DNA from: Cupriavidus pauculus
GTDB taxonomy: Bacteria > Pseudomonadota > Gammaproteobacteria > Burkholderiales > Burkholderiaceae
NCBI RefSeq assembly: GCF_008801835.1
Contig: NZ_VZOW01000002.1
Span: 186,001-250,000 of the forward strand
Reading direction: 5' to 3'
DNA: 64,000 nucleotides
Shown here in pieces: positions 19,705 to 29,014 of the stretch. The notes beneath the pieces are model-generated. The model did no database searches, was not told the origin of the DNA, and saw only the letters and a list, made by a program, of their open reading frames with translations. The position numbers and the translations under genes are program-made. Every line of letters starts with the position of its first letter. The first letter of the stretch is position 1.

Positions 19705-20559
19705 ATGACGCATGCAATCGAAGTCCGCGGCCTGAGCAAGTCGTTCCGCGCGGACCGCAAGGCGCTTGACGATGTCACGCTGCACATCGCACCGGGCGAA
19801 ATGGTCGCGCTGCTGGGTGCATCGGGTTCCGGAAAGTCGACGCTGCTGCGCCATATGGCCGGCTTTGTCACCGGCGACGCCGGCGCCGGCGAGATCCTCG
19901 TCAACGGCCGCGTCGTGCAACGCAACGGCCGCCTGGCGCGCGATGTGCGCCGTGTGCGCGCGGAAATCGGATTCGTGTTCCAGCAATTCAACCTGGTCGG
20001 GCGTTTGCCAGTCATCACCAACGTGCTGGTGGGCCTGCTCACGCGCGTGCCGAAATGGCGCAGCCTGATCCGCTTTTTCAAGGCCGATGAAGTGCAGGCC
20101 GGGCTCGATGCTTTGGCCCAAGTTGGTATAGACGACTATGCGTTTCAGCGCGCCTCGACGTTGTCTGGCGGACAGCAGCAACGTGCGGCCATCGCGCGCA
20201 CGCTGGTGCAGAACGCGCGCGTGATCCTGGCCGACGAGCCGATCGCATCGCTCGATCCGGAGTCGTCGCGCCGCGTGATGTCGTTGCTGGCGCAGATCAA
20301 TCGCACGCGCAAGGTGGCCGTGGTGGTGTCGCTGCATCAGGTCGACGTGGCGATGCGCTACTGCCCGCGTGTAGTGGCGCTGCGCCAGGGCAAGGTGGTC
20401 TACGACGGCCCGTCGGCCGCGCTCACGCCAACCATGCTGCGCGACCTCTATGGCACCGAGGCCGAGGAACTGCTGCACGACACCGTGGCGGACGAACCTG
20501 CGCCCGGCGAGGGCATGCCCGCGCCCGTCATGGTCAGGATGGACCTGGCCGCCGCCTGA
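19705..20559 (+). CDS. phnC: Phosphonate ABC importer ATP-binding protein
   Basis: ATPase of the phosphonate importer, 284 residues. Walker A is GASGSGKST, signature LSGGQQQRA, Walker [11 protein letters not shown]; the [20 protein letters not shown] stretch is typical of PhnC. The last 25 residues are an extra acidic/Pro tail. AAGGAG precedes the ATG by 7 bases. It is the first gene of phnCDE-HD and sits behind the Pho box. Confidence 0.96.
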   Translation: MTHAIEVRGLSKSFRADRKALDDVTLHIAPGEMVALLGASGSGKSTLLRHMAGFVTGDAGAGEILVNGRVVQRNGRLARDVRRVRAEIGFVFQQFNLVGRLPVITNVLVGLLTRVPKWRSLIRFFKADEVQAGLDALAQVGIDDYAFQRASTLSGGQQQRAAIARTLVQNARVILADEPIASLDPESSRRVMSLLAQINRTRKVAVVVSLHQVDVAMRYCPRVVALRQGKVVYDGPSAALTPTMLRDLYGTEAEELLHDTVADEPAPGEGMPAPVMVRMDLAAA

Positions 20560-20620
20560 ACCCGAATTTCCCGTCTTACCGACCGCGTTTTCCCCATCAG
20601 ACTTTCCAACGGAGTTTTCG

Positions 20621-21601
20621 ATGCTTCGCAGAACCTTTCTCGCCGTGGTGGCTTCGGGTGTCATGGCGCTGCCCGCCTTCGCCCAGGACGCCAAGACCCT
20701 GAACATCGGCTTTATCTCGACCGAATCGTCGTCGAACCTCAAGAACGCCTGGCAACCGGTGATCGACGACCTGAGCAAGACGCTCGGCGTGCAGGTCAAG
20801 CCGTTCTTCGCCTCCGACTACGCCGGCATCATCGAAGGCATGCGCTTCAACAAAGTGCAGATCGCTTGGTTCGGCGACAAGTCGGCCATGGAAGCGGTGG
20901 ACCGCGCCAATGGCGAAGTGTTCGCCTCGGTGATCGACAAGGACGGCAATCCGGGCTACTGGTCGCTGCTGATCGTGCGCAAGGACAGCGACCTGAAATC
21001 GGTCGAAGACGTGATCAAGCACGGTAAGGAGCTGTCGTATGGCGCCGGCGATCCGAACTCGACCTCGGGCACCGCGGTGCCGGGCTACTACCTGTGGGCC
21101 GCCAACAAGGTGGATCCGAAGTCGCTGTTCAAGGCCGTGCGCATCAGCAACCACGAAACCAATCTGCTGTCCGTGCTGAACAAGCAGGTCGATGTGGCCG
21201 TGAACAACACCGAGAACTTCGAGCGCTATCGCATCAACACCGGCAAGAATGCCTACGACGAAGTGCGCGTGCTGTGGAAGTCGCCGCTGATCCCGGCCGA
21301 TCCGCTGGTCTATCGCAAGGACCTGTCGCCGGACATGAAGAAGAAGATCCAGGACTTCTTCGTCAACTACGGCAAGGGGCCGAATGCCGCGCGCGAAAAG
21401 GAAACGCTGGCCGCGCTGACCTACCGCGGCTTCCGTCCGTCGACCGACGCGCAACTGGTGCCGATCCGCCAGATCGAACTGGCCAAGGAAAAGGCCAAGA
21501 TCGAATCGGACGGCACGCTGGCTGCTGCCGACAAGGAGAAGAAGCTGGCTGATGTCACGCGCCGTCTGGCCGAACTCGACAAGGCCGTCAGCACGCAGTA
21601 A
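20621..21601 (+). CDS. phnD: Phosphonate-binding periplasmic protein
   Basis: Protein of 326 residues with a signal peptide cleaved after AFA (about residue 22). The mature part starts [14 protein letters not shown] and contains the family features [24 protein letters not shown] and [12 protein letters not shown] around the ligand pocket, plus [13 protein letters not shown]. It would deliver phosphonates, classically 2-aminoethylphosphonate, to PhnE. Confidence 0.95.
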   Translation: MLRRTFLAVVASGVMALPAFAQDAKTLNIGFISTESSSNLKNAWQPVIDDLSKTLGVQVKPFFASDYAGIIEGMRFNKVQIAWFGDKSAMEAVDRANGEVFASVIDKDGNPGYWSLLIVRKDSDLKSVEDVIKHGKELSYGAGDPNSTSGTAVPGYYLWAANKVDPKSLFKAVRISNHETNLLSVLNKQVDVAVNNTENFERYRINTGKNAYDEVRVLWKSPLIPADPLVYRKDLSPDMKKKIQDFFVNYGKGPNAAREKETLAALTYRGFRPSTDAQLVPIRQIELAKEKAKIESDGTLAAADKEKKLADVTRRLAELDKAVSTQ

Positions 21602-21687
21602 GTCGTTATGAAGGCCGACGGCGCCGCATGCGTGGCGCCGTCGGCTTTGCCACTTTTCAGCCCCTGTTTTACTTTCGGATTGCCCCC

Positions 21688-22500
21688 ATGACCGCCACCG
21701 CCAAGCCTGGCCTGCCCCCTTCGCCACAGAGTTCTGTCCGGCCGCCGCGCACATCGCTATCCGTGATGTTCATCTGGGCGATCGTGCTGGCCATGCTCGC
21801 CATGTCCTGGCAAGGCGCCGACATGCGTCCGCTGGACCTGCTGCGCGACTCCGGCAACATGGCAAAGTTTGCCGCGGACTTCTTCCCGCCCAACTTCCGT
21901 GACTGGCAGACCTATCTCGACGAAATGCTGGTGACTGTCCAGATCGCGCTCTGGGGCACCGCGCTGGCCGTGTTCATGGCCGTTCCGCTGGGCCTGCTGT
22001 GCTCGGCGAACATCGTGCCGGTGTGGGTGTACCAGCCCGCGCGCCGCATCATGGACGCTTGCCGCGCCATCAACGAAATGGTGTTTGCGATGTTGTTTAT
22101 CGTCGCGGTCGGGCTGGGGCCGTTTGCCGGCGTGCTGGCGATCTGGATCCACACGATGGGCGTGCTGGCCAAGCTGTTTGCCGAAGCGGTCGAGGCGATC
22201 GATCCGCGTCCCGTGGAAGGCGTGCGCGCCACCGGTGCAGGGCCGATCGAGGAAATCGTCTATGGCGTGATTCCTCAGGTGCTGCCGCTGTGGCTGTCGT
22301 TCGCGCTGTATCGCTTTGAATCGAACGTGCGCTCGGCGTCGGTGGTGGGCATCGTCGGCGCGGGCGGCATCGGCACAGTGCTGTGGGAGATCATCCGCAG
22401 CTTCCAGTACGCGCAGACTTGTGCGGTGATGATCATCATCATCCTGTTCGTGGTTGCCATCGACGTGATTTCCGCGCAGATCCGCAAGGTGCTGGTATGA
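21688..22500 (+). CDS. phnE: Phosphonate ABC importer permease
   Basis: Permease of 270 residues with about six membrane segments and a MetI-type core. The coupling stretch [19 protein letters not shown] and [21 protein letters not shown] are typical of PhnE. Its stop overlaps the ATG of the HD gene (ATGA), indicating co-translation with it. Confidence 0.95.
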   Translation: MTATAKPGLPPSPQSSVRPPRTSLSVMFIWAIVLAMLAMSWQGADMRPLDLLRDSGNMAKFAADFFPPNFRDWQTYLDEMLVTVQIALWGTALAVFMAVPLGLLCSANIVPVWVYQPARRIMDACRAINEMVFAMLFIVAVGLGPFAGVLAIWIHTMGVLAKLFAEAVEAIDPRPVEGVRATGAGPIEEIVYGVIPQVLPLWLSFALYRFESNVRSASVVGIVGAGGIGTVLWEIIRSFQYAQTCAVMIIIILFVVAIDVISAQIRKVLV

Positions 22501-23036
22501 GCATGCTGACGCTCGAACGCATCGCTGGCCTGTTCGCACAGCACGGCACGGCCTACTACGGCGGCGAGGCCATCAGCCAGACCGCGCACGCGCTGCAATG
22601 CGCGCAACTGGCCGAACAGGCCGGCGAGCGCGAAGCGCTGATCGTCGCCGCGTTGCTGCACGACATCGGCCATCTGATGCTCGCGGAAAGCAGCACGACC
22701 GACATGCGCCACCAGGAAGCCGGCGCCGATGCGCTGTCGACGCTGTTCGATGCCGACGTCACCGAGCCGGTGCGTCTGCATGTGGCCGCCAAGCGCTACT
22801 TGTGCGCGACGGATCCGGGCTACTTCGAAACGCTGTCGCCGGTGTCTGTGCACAGCCTGCAACTGCAGGGCGGCGTGTACGACGGCACCCAGGCCGCCGC
22901 CTTCGCGGCCACGCCGCACGCACTGGAAGCGGTGCGCCTGCGCCGCTATGACGATCTGGCAAAGGTTGTCGATCTGGCCACGCCGTCGCTGGACCACTAT
23001 CTCGACATGGCTGCGCGCTGCATGCGCACGGCATAG
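22497..23036 (+). CDS. PhnZ-like HD-domain oxygenase
   Basis: Protein of 179 residues of the phosphonate-operon HD family. Residues expected for a di-iron HD oxygenase are visible: Tyr21 and Glu24 (YGGE), His31, His55-Asp56 (LLHDIGH), His59, His72, His95 and Lys99. This order and spacing matches PhnZ as I recall it. PhnZ oxidises 2-amino-1-hydroxyethylphosphonate to glycine and phosphate, after PhnY makes that hydroxylated substrate. No phnY is in the window. It overlaps phnE by four bases and so belongs to the importer operon. Confidence 0.85.
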   Translation: MSMLTLERIAGLFAQHGTAYYGGEAISQTAHALQCAQLAEQAGEREALIVAALLHDIGHLMLAESSTTDMRHQEAGADALSTLFDADVTEPVRLHVAAKRYLCATDPGYFETLSPVSVHSLQLQGGVYDGTQAAAFAATPHALEAVRLRRYDDLAKVVDLATPSLDHYLDMAARCMRTA

Positions 23037-23273
23037 CTCCACCGATTCCCGCGCAGACGCGCACGCGGCGCACGCCGCGCCGAAGCGATGCACGCCTCGG
23101 CGCGGCGGTTCAGGTCAGCGCATCGCGTAAATCGAAAATGCCGGGTGGGAAGGTATGCGGCGTCGGCAGGTCAAACGCCGGCGCTTAGGGCCAGCGTGCT
23201 GCGGCCACGCGCGAGGAAATGCAATCGGCGCAACGCAGCGCGATCCGCGCGATCCGTCCCCGCAGCACCGCGC

Positions 23274-23849
23274 TCAGGCGCGTCCAGACGTCACCAGTTG
23301 CGAGAACGCCGCCGCCGCGACATCGAGCGCACCGCTGTTGTCGATCTCGACCAGCCGCACGCCTTCGGGCACGTCGAACGGTTGCGTGGCGCGTGCCAGA
23401 CGTTGCGCGATCGCGGCTTCCGATTCGCGTCCGCGCTGGCGCAGACGCACCGCGAGCACTTCGGGATTCACGCGCACATGCACGGCGCAAAGCCCTGGAT
23501 AGCGCGCCGCGGCAATCGGCAGATATTCGCGCGATCCATTGACCACGACATTGAGGCCGCGGGCAAGCCATTGTTCGATTTCCACGCCGATGCCGTAGTG
23601 CAGCCCGTGGCTGTGCCAATGCAAGGCCATGCATCCCAGATCGACACGCCGATGAAACTCGTCGGCGCTCAACGCCACGGACGCCTCGCTGGCGTCCGCG
23701 GCGCGCGTGATATAGCGATGCGCGACCAACACCGGATCGGACCGATGCAGGCGTTCACGCAGCGCGCACAGCAGAGAATCCTTGCCGCTGCCCGATGGGC
23801 CCATCACGTAGAACAGGCCGCTGCCGTCGCTTGTCTTCGGCGGGTTCAT
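23274..23849 (-). CDS. phnN: Ribose 1,5-bisphosphate phosphokinase
   Basis: Last enzyme of the C-P lyase route, phosphorylating ribose 1,5-bisphosphate to PRPP. The 191-residue kinase is guanylate-kinase-like, with the P-loop GPSGSGKDS at residues 17-25 and RYITRA shortly after. Its ATG overlaps the stop of the DUF1045 gene (ATGA). It converges with the HD gene; the 237 bases between hold only a CCGCGCCGA/TCGGCGCGG stem at 23075-23105. Confidence 0.93.
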   Translation of the reverse strand: MNPPKTSDGSGLFYVMGPSGSGKDSLLCALRERLHRSDPVLVAHRYITRAADASEASVALSADEFHRRVDLGCMALHWHSHGLHYGIGVEIEQWLARGLNVVVNGSREYLPIAAARYPGLCAVHVRVNPEVLAVRLRQRGRESEAAIAQRLARATQPFDVPEGVRLVEIDNSGALDVAAAAFSQLVTSGRA

Positions 23850-24577
23850 GACGCCAGATACACCGCGCCAGCGCCATCCCTGACCGCGCCGTCGAATCGA
23901 TAGTGGCGCCCGGCCACGAAGTCTGCGCCGGGGTCAGCCTGCACGTAGACGCTGATGCCATCGACATGCAGCGGTGCGTCCGGCTGCGCACCGGCTTCGG
24001 TCAGCATGCGCAGCGCCAGCGTCTGGCTGGCGGCGTCGAGCTGGCCCGTCAACGTGATATGGAATGTGAACGTATCGAACACGTACGGATAGCCCCACTG
24101 TTCCAGCATGTCGCGCTGCGCCGCGTCGAGCCTGGCGGGATTTCGCCGGGCGATGTCGTGGGCAGTCGGCGGTGCGCGGAAGCGATCGAAGTCGCGCACG
24201 CAGTCATCGGCTAGCCGGTGCATCTGTCGGCCGCCATGGCCTTCGGCATCGGCCAGACACCACGCAAGGAAACCGCGCAGTGCGCGCAGCGACAACGGCG
24301 CATCGAATGCCGCGCGGCCCCGCGCGAAATCGCGCGCCGCGCGATCGAGCATCGCCGGGTCGGTGCCTTGGGCCAGCCGGAACGGCGGCTTCAGGGTCGC
24401 GTGCAACGCGTAGTGCGCCGGCGCGGCGACCCACTCGGCGGGACGTTGCGCGATGCGCGGCGACAGCGGCACGTCGGTGCCAGTATCGGCATCGCGGCCC
24501 AGCCACTGCGCGCCAATGCTGCGGAACGGCTCGGACGGCGACAGATAGATCGCGTAGCGATGTGCGGTCTTGCTCAT
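23846..24577 (-). CDS. Phosphonate-operon DUF1045 protein, 2H phosphoesterase-like
   Basis: Protein of 243 residues of a family found only in phosphonate operons. It has two HxT motifs, His59-Ala-Thr61 (LHATLKPPF) and His173-Ile-Thr175 (FHITLTG), 114 residues apart, the hallmark of 2H phosphoesterases such as 2'-5' cyclic phosphodiesterases. Overlaps phnM1 upstream and phnN downstream by ATGA junctions, so all three are coupled. No phnP exists in the window, so this is a candidate for the 5-phosphoribosyl 1,2-cyclic phosphate hydrolase; that role is inference. The ATG at 24577 is chosen at the family start MSKTAHRYAIYLSP. Confidence 0.88.
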   Translation of the reverse strand: MSKTAHRYAIYLSPSEPFRSIGAQWLGRDADTGTDVPLSPRIAQRPAEWVAAPAHYALHATLKPPFRLAQGTDPAMLDRAARDFARGRAAFDAPLSLRALRGFLAWCLADAEGHGGRQMHRLADDCVRDFDRFRAPPTAHDIARRNPARLDAAQRDMLEQWGYPYVFDTFTFHITLTGQLDAASQTLALRMLTEAGAQPDAPLHVDGISVYVQADPGADFVAGRHYRFDGAVRDGAGAVYLAS

Positions 24578-25782
24578 GCCGCCAGACTGCCTGCGTCGGC
24601 CAGGTCGATCAATGGCAGCGCCGTGGTCGCATGACGCAATTCGCCATTGACGATGGCGCCGCACACGCGCGGCAAACCGGGATGGCTGTCATCGACGAGG
24701 ATCGCGTCGGCGCGCATGCCCGGCACCAGCGCGCCACGATCGCGCAGGCCCGCGGCGCGCGCCGGATTGCGCGACACCAGATGCCATGCCTCGGGCAATG
24801 CGCAGACGCCCAGTTGCGCCAGCTTGAATGCTGCCTGCAGCGGCGCAGGATAGTAGTAGTCGGACGCCAGTACCGTGCATAGCCCGGCCGCCACCATTTC
24901 GGTGGCATTCGGCGCGCCGGTATGACTGGTGCCGCGCAGCACGTTGGGCGCACCGAACACTGTTTCGTCGCCGATCTGGCGCGCCATCGCGGCCACATCG
25001 ACGGTGAGCGGGAATTCCGCGATCGAGCAGCCCTGGCGATGATAGTGCTGACGCGTGGCGCCGTCGGGGTCGTCGTGCGAAGCCACGGGCAGATGCGCGG
25101 CGCGCGCGGCGGCGATCAGGCGCGACATGGCAGCCGGCACATCCTGCGCATGGCGGCTGGCCGCGCGCAGACGATTGCGGAATGCCTCCATGTCGCACTC
25201 GGCGCGTTCGGCATATTGCGCCACCTTCTTGTCGTCGCTCATGCGGCGCGCCATCGTCGGCAGATGGTCATTGATCGCCAGCAGCCCGATGCGGCCGTCG
25301 GCGATCCACTGCAACGCGGTTTCCACGCCGGCCAGGTGATACGCCTCGAAGCGCAGATGCACCTTGTGCGATGCACCCAGCACCGGTTGCAGCTGCGCCA
25401 GCGCATCGAACATGCGCAGCGCGTAGGCCTCGCCACGCAGCCCGCCTTCCCATGACAGCGTCACGCCGTGGAATTCGGTGGTGATGCCGTGCGCCAGCAA
25501 CTGCCGGTCGACATCGATCAGCGCGGGGCCGTATGGAAAACTCACGCCCGGCCGCGGCATTACCGCGCGCTCGAACGCGTCACCATGGATATCGACAATG
25601 CCGGGTAGGACGAGCAGATCCCGCGCGTCGATGGCAACGCCGGCGTCGGCGTCACGCTGCGCGATCTTGCCGTGCTCGAACGCCAGCGTGGCGGGGGCGA
25701 TGCCGGCGGCGCCAAGTACCCGGCGGCCGGTGATCCCGCGCAGCGGGACCGAATAGGAGGAGGTTGTCGTATGCATGGGCAT
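24574..25782 (-). CDS. phnM: PhnM-family diphosphatase, copy 1 (divergent form)
   Basis: Amidohydrolase of about 402 residues expected to release pyrophosphate from ribose 1-methylphosphonate 5-triphosphate. Metal motifs are DIHGD (His66, Asp68), ASHDD (235-238) and the C-terminal ASDYYYP. It lacks the MDHSPGQ element seen in E. coli PhnM and in copy 2; the same place reads LAINDHLPTMARRMSDD. Start is either 25782 or 25776. Part of phnF-phnM1-DUF1045-phnN; a GTCTAGAC palindrome lies upstream. Also see copy 2 at 31587. Confidence 0.9.
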   Translation of the reverse strand: MPMHTTTSSYSVPLRGITGRRVLGAAGIAPATLAFEHGKIAQRDADAGVAIDARDLLVLPGIVDIHGDAFERAVMPRPGVSFPYGPALIDVDRQLLAHGITTEFHGVTLSWEGGLRGEAYALRMFDALAQLQPVLGASHKVHLRFEAYHLAGVETALQWIADGRIGLLAINDHLPTMARRMSDDKKVAQYAERAECDMEAFRNRLRAASRHAQDVPAAMSRLIAAARAAHLPVASHDDPDGATRQHYHRQGCSIAEFPLTVDVAAMARQIGDETVFGAPNVLRGTSHTGAPNATEMVAAGLCTVLASDYYYPAPLQAAFKLAQLGVCALPEAWHLVSRNPARAAGLRDRGALVPGMRADAILVDDSHPGLPRVCGAIVNGELRHATTALPLIDLADAGSLAA

Positions 25783-25812
25783 TACGTTAGCTGCGTCAGA
25801 TGACAGACGGAT

Positions 25813-25820
25813 GTCTAGAC
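25813..25820 (-). promoter_or_regulatory. GTCTAGAC palindrome between phnF and phnM1
   Basis: Perfect 8-base palindrome, context TGTCTAGACCA, in the 75-base gap before phnM1. It shares TAGAC with the site before phnG and with the published mycobacterial PhnF operator, recalled as TGGTATAGACCA. Confidence 0.4.
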
Positions 25821-25857
25821 CAATACGACTGTGCCGCCACACCGCGCGGCAGGTCTG

Positions 25858-26592
25858 TCAGTCGTTGTCGGACACCGTAAGCTGCACCCAGTCGCCGGCA
25901 AAGCGGGTCACGCTGTATTGCACGGGCGCGCCGTCGATATCGACATTGAGCGCCTCCACCTGCAGCACGGGGCGCGTCTTGGGCTGGTTCAACAGGCGCG
26001 CGACCGGCGCGCTGGGCATGGCCGCCGTGATGCGCGACCACTTGCGCGTGTAGTCGGCGATGCCGTACTGCGCCAGCGCGCGCGAGATCGACTGCGTGGT
26101 GCGCAGCCGCGCTTCCAGTTCGGGGAAGCGCCTCGGATCGAAATAATGCTCGGCCACGTCGATGGTGCGATTTTCAGCCTTGCCGACCATCTGCACGCGC
26201 AGCACTTCGGCTGTGCGCGACAGGCCAAGGTGCTTGCTCACCTCGGGCGCGCGGACCACCTGGCTCTCGACGATCTCCAGATGGCCGCGCATGCCCTGCG
26301 CTGCGAGGTTCTGCGAAAAGCGCGTGCGGCGGCCGATCGCGTAGTCGATCGCGTGCTCCTGCACGAACGTGCCGCGCCCTTGCTCGATGCGCACCAGGCC
26401 GCTCAGTTCCAGTTCGCCCATGGCGCGGCGAATGGTATGGCGGTTCACGCTGAAGCGCGTGGCCAGTTCGGGCTCCGGCGGCAACTGCTCGCCGGGGCCA
26501 TAGAGTTTGTTGCGGATGTCTTCCGCCAGCGCCTCGCCAATCTGGCGCCATACGGCCACACCGGAGCCACGTTCCACTTCCCGTTCGGACAT
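25858..26592 (-). CDS. phnF: GntR/HutC family regulator PhnF
   Basis: Regulator of about 244 residues: an N-terminal winged helix (LPPEPELATRFSVNRHTIRRAM) and a C-terminal UTRA ligand domain. PhnF proteins repress phosphonate genes. The start MSEREVERGSGV at 26592 is preferred; MTSRAKM at 26610 is an alternative and the frame runs to 26691. It is divergent from phnG and heads the leftward operon, placing its binding region between the two transcription units. Confidence 0.92.
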   Translation of the reverse strand: MSEREVERGSGVAVWRQIGEALAEDIRNKLYGPGEQLPPEPELATRFSVNRHTIRRAMGELELSGLVRIEQGRGTFVQEHAIDYAIGRRTRFSQNLAAQGMRGHLEIVESQVVRAPEVSKHLGLSRTAEVLRVQMVGKAENRTIDVAEHYFDPRRFPELEARLRTTQSISRALAQYGIADYTRKWSRITAAMPSAPVARLLNQPKTRPVLQVEALNVDIDGAPVQYSVTRFAGDWVQLTVSDND

Positions 26593-26727
26593 CTTTGCTC
26601 TGCTCGTCATCAAGCGTTCATGGGTTTCGTGCGATTGTGCCTCATACCCGCCGCATCCGCCGCGTGCCCGACCAAAGCCCCGCCGCGTCACGAAACCGAC
26701 ATCTGGCTGTGGTCTATTATCGCCGTG

Positions 26728-26756
26728 TTGTGTTAGTGTACATCTAAACGTATAGA
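26728..26756 (+). promoter_or_regulatory. phnG promoter with overlapping PhnF-operator candidate
   Basis: TTGTGT at 26728-26733 and TATAGA at 26751-26756 form a -35/-10 pair with 17-base spacing. The 14-base near-palindrome TCTAAACGTATAGA at 26743-26756 covers the -10, and ACGTATAG occurs twice in tandem (26748 and 26756). A bound repressor would block RNA polymerase. Confidence 0.55.
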
Positions 26757-26771
26757 CGTATAGGGGTGATC

Positions 26772-27260
26772 ATGCAAAGCGAAAACGCCAACCAGGCGAA
26801 TGCGGCGCGCGCCGCATGGCTACGGGTGCTGGCGCTGGCCCGGTCGGACGCACTCGATGCGGCCTTTCAACGCCTGGCCGAAGCGCAAGCGCTGCCGGCC
26901 TACCGGCTGCTGCGCAAGCCGGAGTCGGGCATGGCGATGGTGCGCGCCCGCGCCGGCGGCACCGGCGCGCAGTTCAACCTTGGCGAGATGTCGGTGACAC
27001 GCTGCGCCGTGGTGCTCGACCAGACCGGCGACGAGGCCGCCACCGCGGGCGTGTCCTATGTGCAGGGACGCGGCGCGCGCCACGCCGAACAGGCTGCCGT
27101 GCTCGATGCGCTGTTGCAGCGCGCCACCTGGCATCGGCGCGTGCAGGAAATCGTCATCGCGCCGCTCTCGCAGGCGCTCGACGAGCGTGCCGCGCAGCAG
27201 GCCGCAGTTGCCGCGCAAACCCGCGTGGAGTTTTTCACGATGGCCCGCGGAGAGGATTGA
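26772..27260 (+). CDS. phnG: C-P lyase complex subunit PhnG
   Basis: Subunit of the PhnGHIJ core complex, 162 residues, needed with PhnI and PhnH for transfer of phosphonate to ribose of ATP. Family stretches: FNLGEMSVTRCAV and GRGARHAEQAAVLDALLQ, with C-terminal EFFTMARGED. ATG at 26772 with GGGGTG upstream; a GTG two codons earlier is possible. First gene of phnGHIJKL, separated from phnH by one base. Confidence 0.94.
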   Translation: MQSENANQANAARAAWLRVLALARSDALDAAFQRLAEAQALPAYRLLRKPESGMAMVRARAGGTGAQFNLGEMSVTRCAVVLDQTGDEAATAGVSYVQGRGARHAEQAAVLDALLQRATWHRRVQEIVIAPLSQALDERAAQQAAVAAQTRVEFFTMARGED

Positions 27261-27261
27261 G

Positions 27262-27879
27262 ATGTCATCGACACAAATCACCATGCAAGCCCCGGCCACC
27301 TCGCTGCTGCCCGGTTTCGACAATCCGGTCGATGACGCGCAGGCGGTGTTCCGCGCCGCGCTGGAAGCGTTCGCGCATCCCGGGCGCCTTGAAACGCTGC
27401 CGGCCGACAGCGGCCAACCCGAAGGACTGTCGCCGGCGCTCACCGCACTGTTGCTGACACTGGCCGATCCCGACACGCCGGTATGGCTGCCGGCCGACGT
27501 TCCCGCCGCCGCCCGTGCCTTCCTGCGCTTTCATTGCGGCTGCCCGCTGGTCGACGACGTGGCGCAAGCCACCTTCGTGTGCGTGCCCGACGGCCACGCC
27601 ATGCCACGCCTGGCCGATTGCGCGCAGGGTCTGCCCGCGTATCCCGACCGATCGGCCACGCTGATCGTGGAAGTGGCGTCGTTGCACGACGGCGACACGC
27701 TGACGCTTGCCGGGCCGGGCATCGAAGCTACGCAGACGCTGCATGTCGGCGGTCTGCCTGCCGATTTCCGCGCGCAATGGCGCGCCAACAACGCGACTTT
27801 TCCGCTTGGCGTCGATCTGCTGCTGGCCAGCGGCCGGCAATTCTGCGCGATGACGCGCACCACGCGCGTGGAGGACTGA
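27262..27879 (+). CDS. phnH: C-P lyase complex subunit PhnH
   Basis: Core complex subunit of 205 residues with a PLP-transferase-like fold but no cofactor. Family stretches: AQAVFRAALEAFAHPGRLE near residue 25 and FPLGVDLLLASGRQFCAMTRTTR at the C-terminus. AGAGGATTGAG supplies the ribosome site. Lies between phnG and phnI with 1-base gaps, so fully operonic. Confidence 0.94.
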   Translation: MSSTQITMQAPATSLLPGFDNPVDDAQAVFRAALEAFAHPGRLETLPADSGQPEGLSPALTALLLTLADPDTPVWLPADVPAAARAFLRFHCGCPLVDDVAQATFVCVPDGHAMPRLADCAQGLPAYPDRSATLIVEVASLHDGDTLTLAGPGIEATQTLHVGGLPADFRAQWRANNATFPLGVDLLLASGRQFCAMTRTTRVED

Positions 27880-27880
27880 C

Positions 27881-29014
27881 ATGTATGTAGCCGTCAAGGG
27901 AGGCGAACGCGCCATCCTCAATTCCTACCGGATGCTCGACGCCTATCGCCGTGGCGACACGTCGGTGCCCGAACTCACGCTGGCGCAGATTCGCGAGCAG
28001 ATGCCGCTGGCCGTGTCCCGCGTGATGGCCGAAGGGTCGCTCTATGATCCGCACCTGGCCGCGCTGGCAATCAAGCAGGCGGCAGGCGACCAGATCGAGG
28101 CGATCTTTCTGCTGCGCGCCTACCGCACCACGCTCGCGCGTTTCGGCTACACGCAGGCGCTGGACACCGGCAAGATGAAGCTGCAGCGCCGTATCTCGTC
28201 GACCTTCAAGGACGTGCCCGGCGGGCAGGTACTGGGGCCGACCTACGACTACACGCAGCGCCTGCTCGACTTCTCGCTCGAAGCGGGCCGTGACCCCGAA
28301 GCGCTGCCGCCGTCGCCGCAGCCGCTGCCGACCGGCATGCCGCGCGTGACCGGCCTGCTCGAAGCCGAAGCGCTGGTCGAGGCCGACGCTGTGCCGGCTG
28401 GCGACCCCGCCCCGCCCGATCTGACGCGCGAGCCGCTGACGTTCCCCGCGGATCGTCCCGCGCGCCTGCAGAACCTGGCGCGCGCCGACGAAGGCTTTCT
28501 GCTGGCGATGGGTTACTCCACGCAGCGCGGCTACGGCAACTCGCACCCGTTTGCTGCCGAGATCCGCTACGGCAGCACCGAAGTGGAAATGTTCATCGAG
28601 GAACTCGGCTTCGCCATCACCATCGGCGAGGTGGAACTCACCGAATGCCAGATGGTGAGCCAGTTTGCCGGCAATGCCGACGAAGCGCCGCGCCTGACGC
28701 GCGGCTATGGGCTGACGTTCGGCTACAACGAGCGCAAGGCGATGTCGATGGCATTGGCCGATCGCGCGATGCGTGCGGCCGAGCTGGGTGAAGCTGCCGA
28801 CAATCCGGCCAACGATATCGAATTCATGCTGTACCACAGCGACAACGTCGAAGCGTCCGGCTTCGTGCAGCACTTGAAGCTGCCGCACTACGTGGATTTC
28901 CAGGCCAATCTCGAACTGCTGCGCCGTCTGCGCGCCGAGCAGGACCCGAACGCCACGCCCACATCCGCGCCCACGCCGCAACCGCAACCGTCGCAAGAGG
29001 AGTCGCTGGCATGA
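27881..29014 (+). CDS. phnI: C-P lyase complex subunit PhnI
   Basis: Nucleosidase subunit of the core complex, 377 residues. It starts MYVAVKGGERAI and has the family stretches LTLAQIREQMPLAVSRVMAEGSLYDP and YTQRLLDFSLEAGRDP. With PhnG and PhnH it displaces adenine from ATP with phosphonate. The last 25 residues are a Pro/Gln-rich tail ahead of phnJ, which it overlaps by four bases. Confidence 0.95.
   Translation: MYVAVKGGERAILNSYRMLDAYRRGDTSVPELTLAQIREQMPLAVSRVMAEGSLYDPHLAALAIKQAAGDQIEAIFLLRAYRTTLARFGYTQALDTGKMKLQRRISSTFKDVPGGQVLGPTYDYTQRLLDFSLEAGRDPEALPPSPQPLPTGMPRVTGLLEAEALVEADAVPAGDPAPPDLTREPLTFPADRPARLQNLARADEGFLLAMGYSTQRGYGNSHPFAAEIRYGSTEVEMFIEELGFAITIGEVELTECQMVSQFAGNADEAPRLTRGYGLTFGYNERKAMSMALADRAMRAAELGEAADNPANDIEFMLYHSDNVEASGFVQHLKLPHYVDFQANLELLRRLRAEQDPNATPTSAPTPQPQPSQEESLA

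Noticed and set aside
25796..25810. CTGTCAT half-site before phnM1 on the minus strand
   Set aside because: The second repeat (CGCAGCT) does not match a Pho box.
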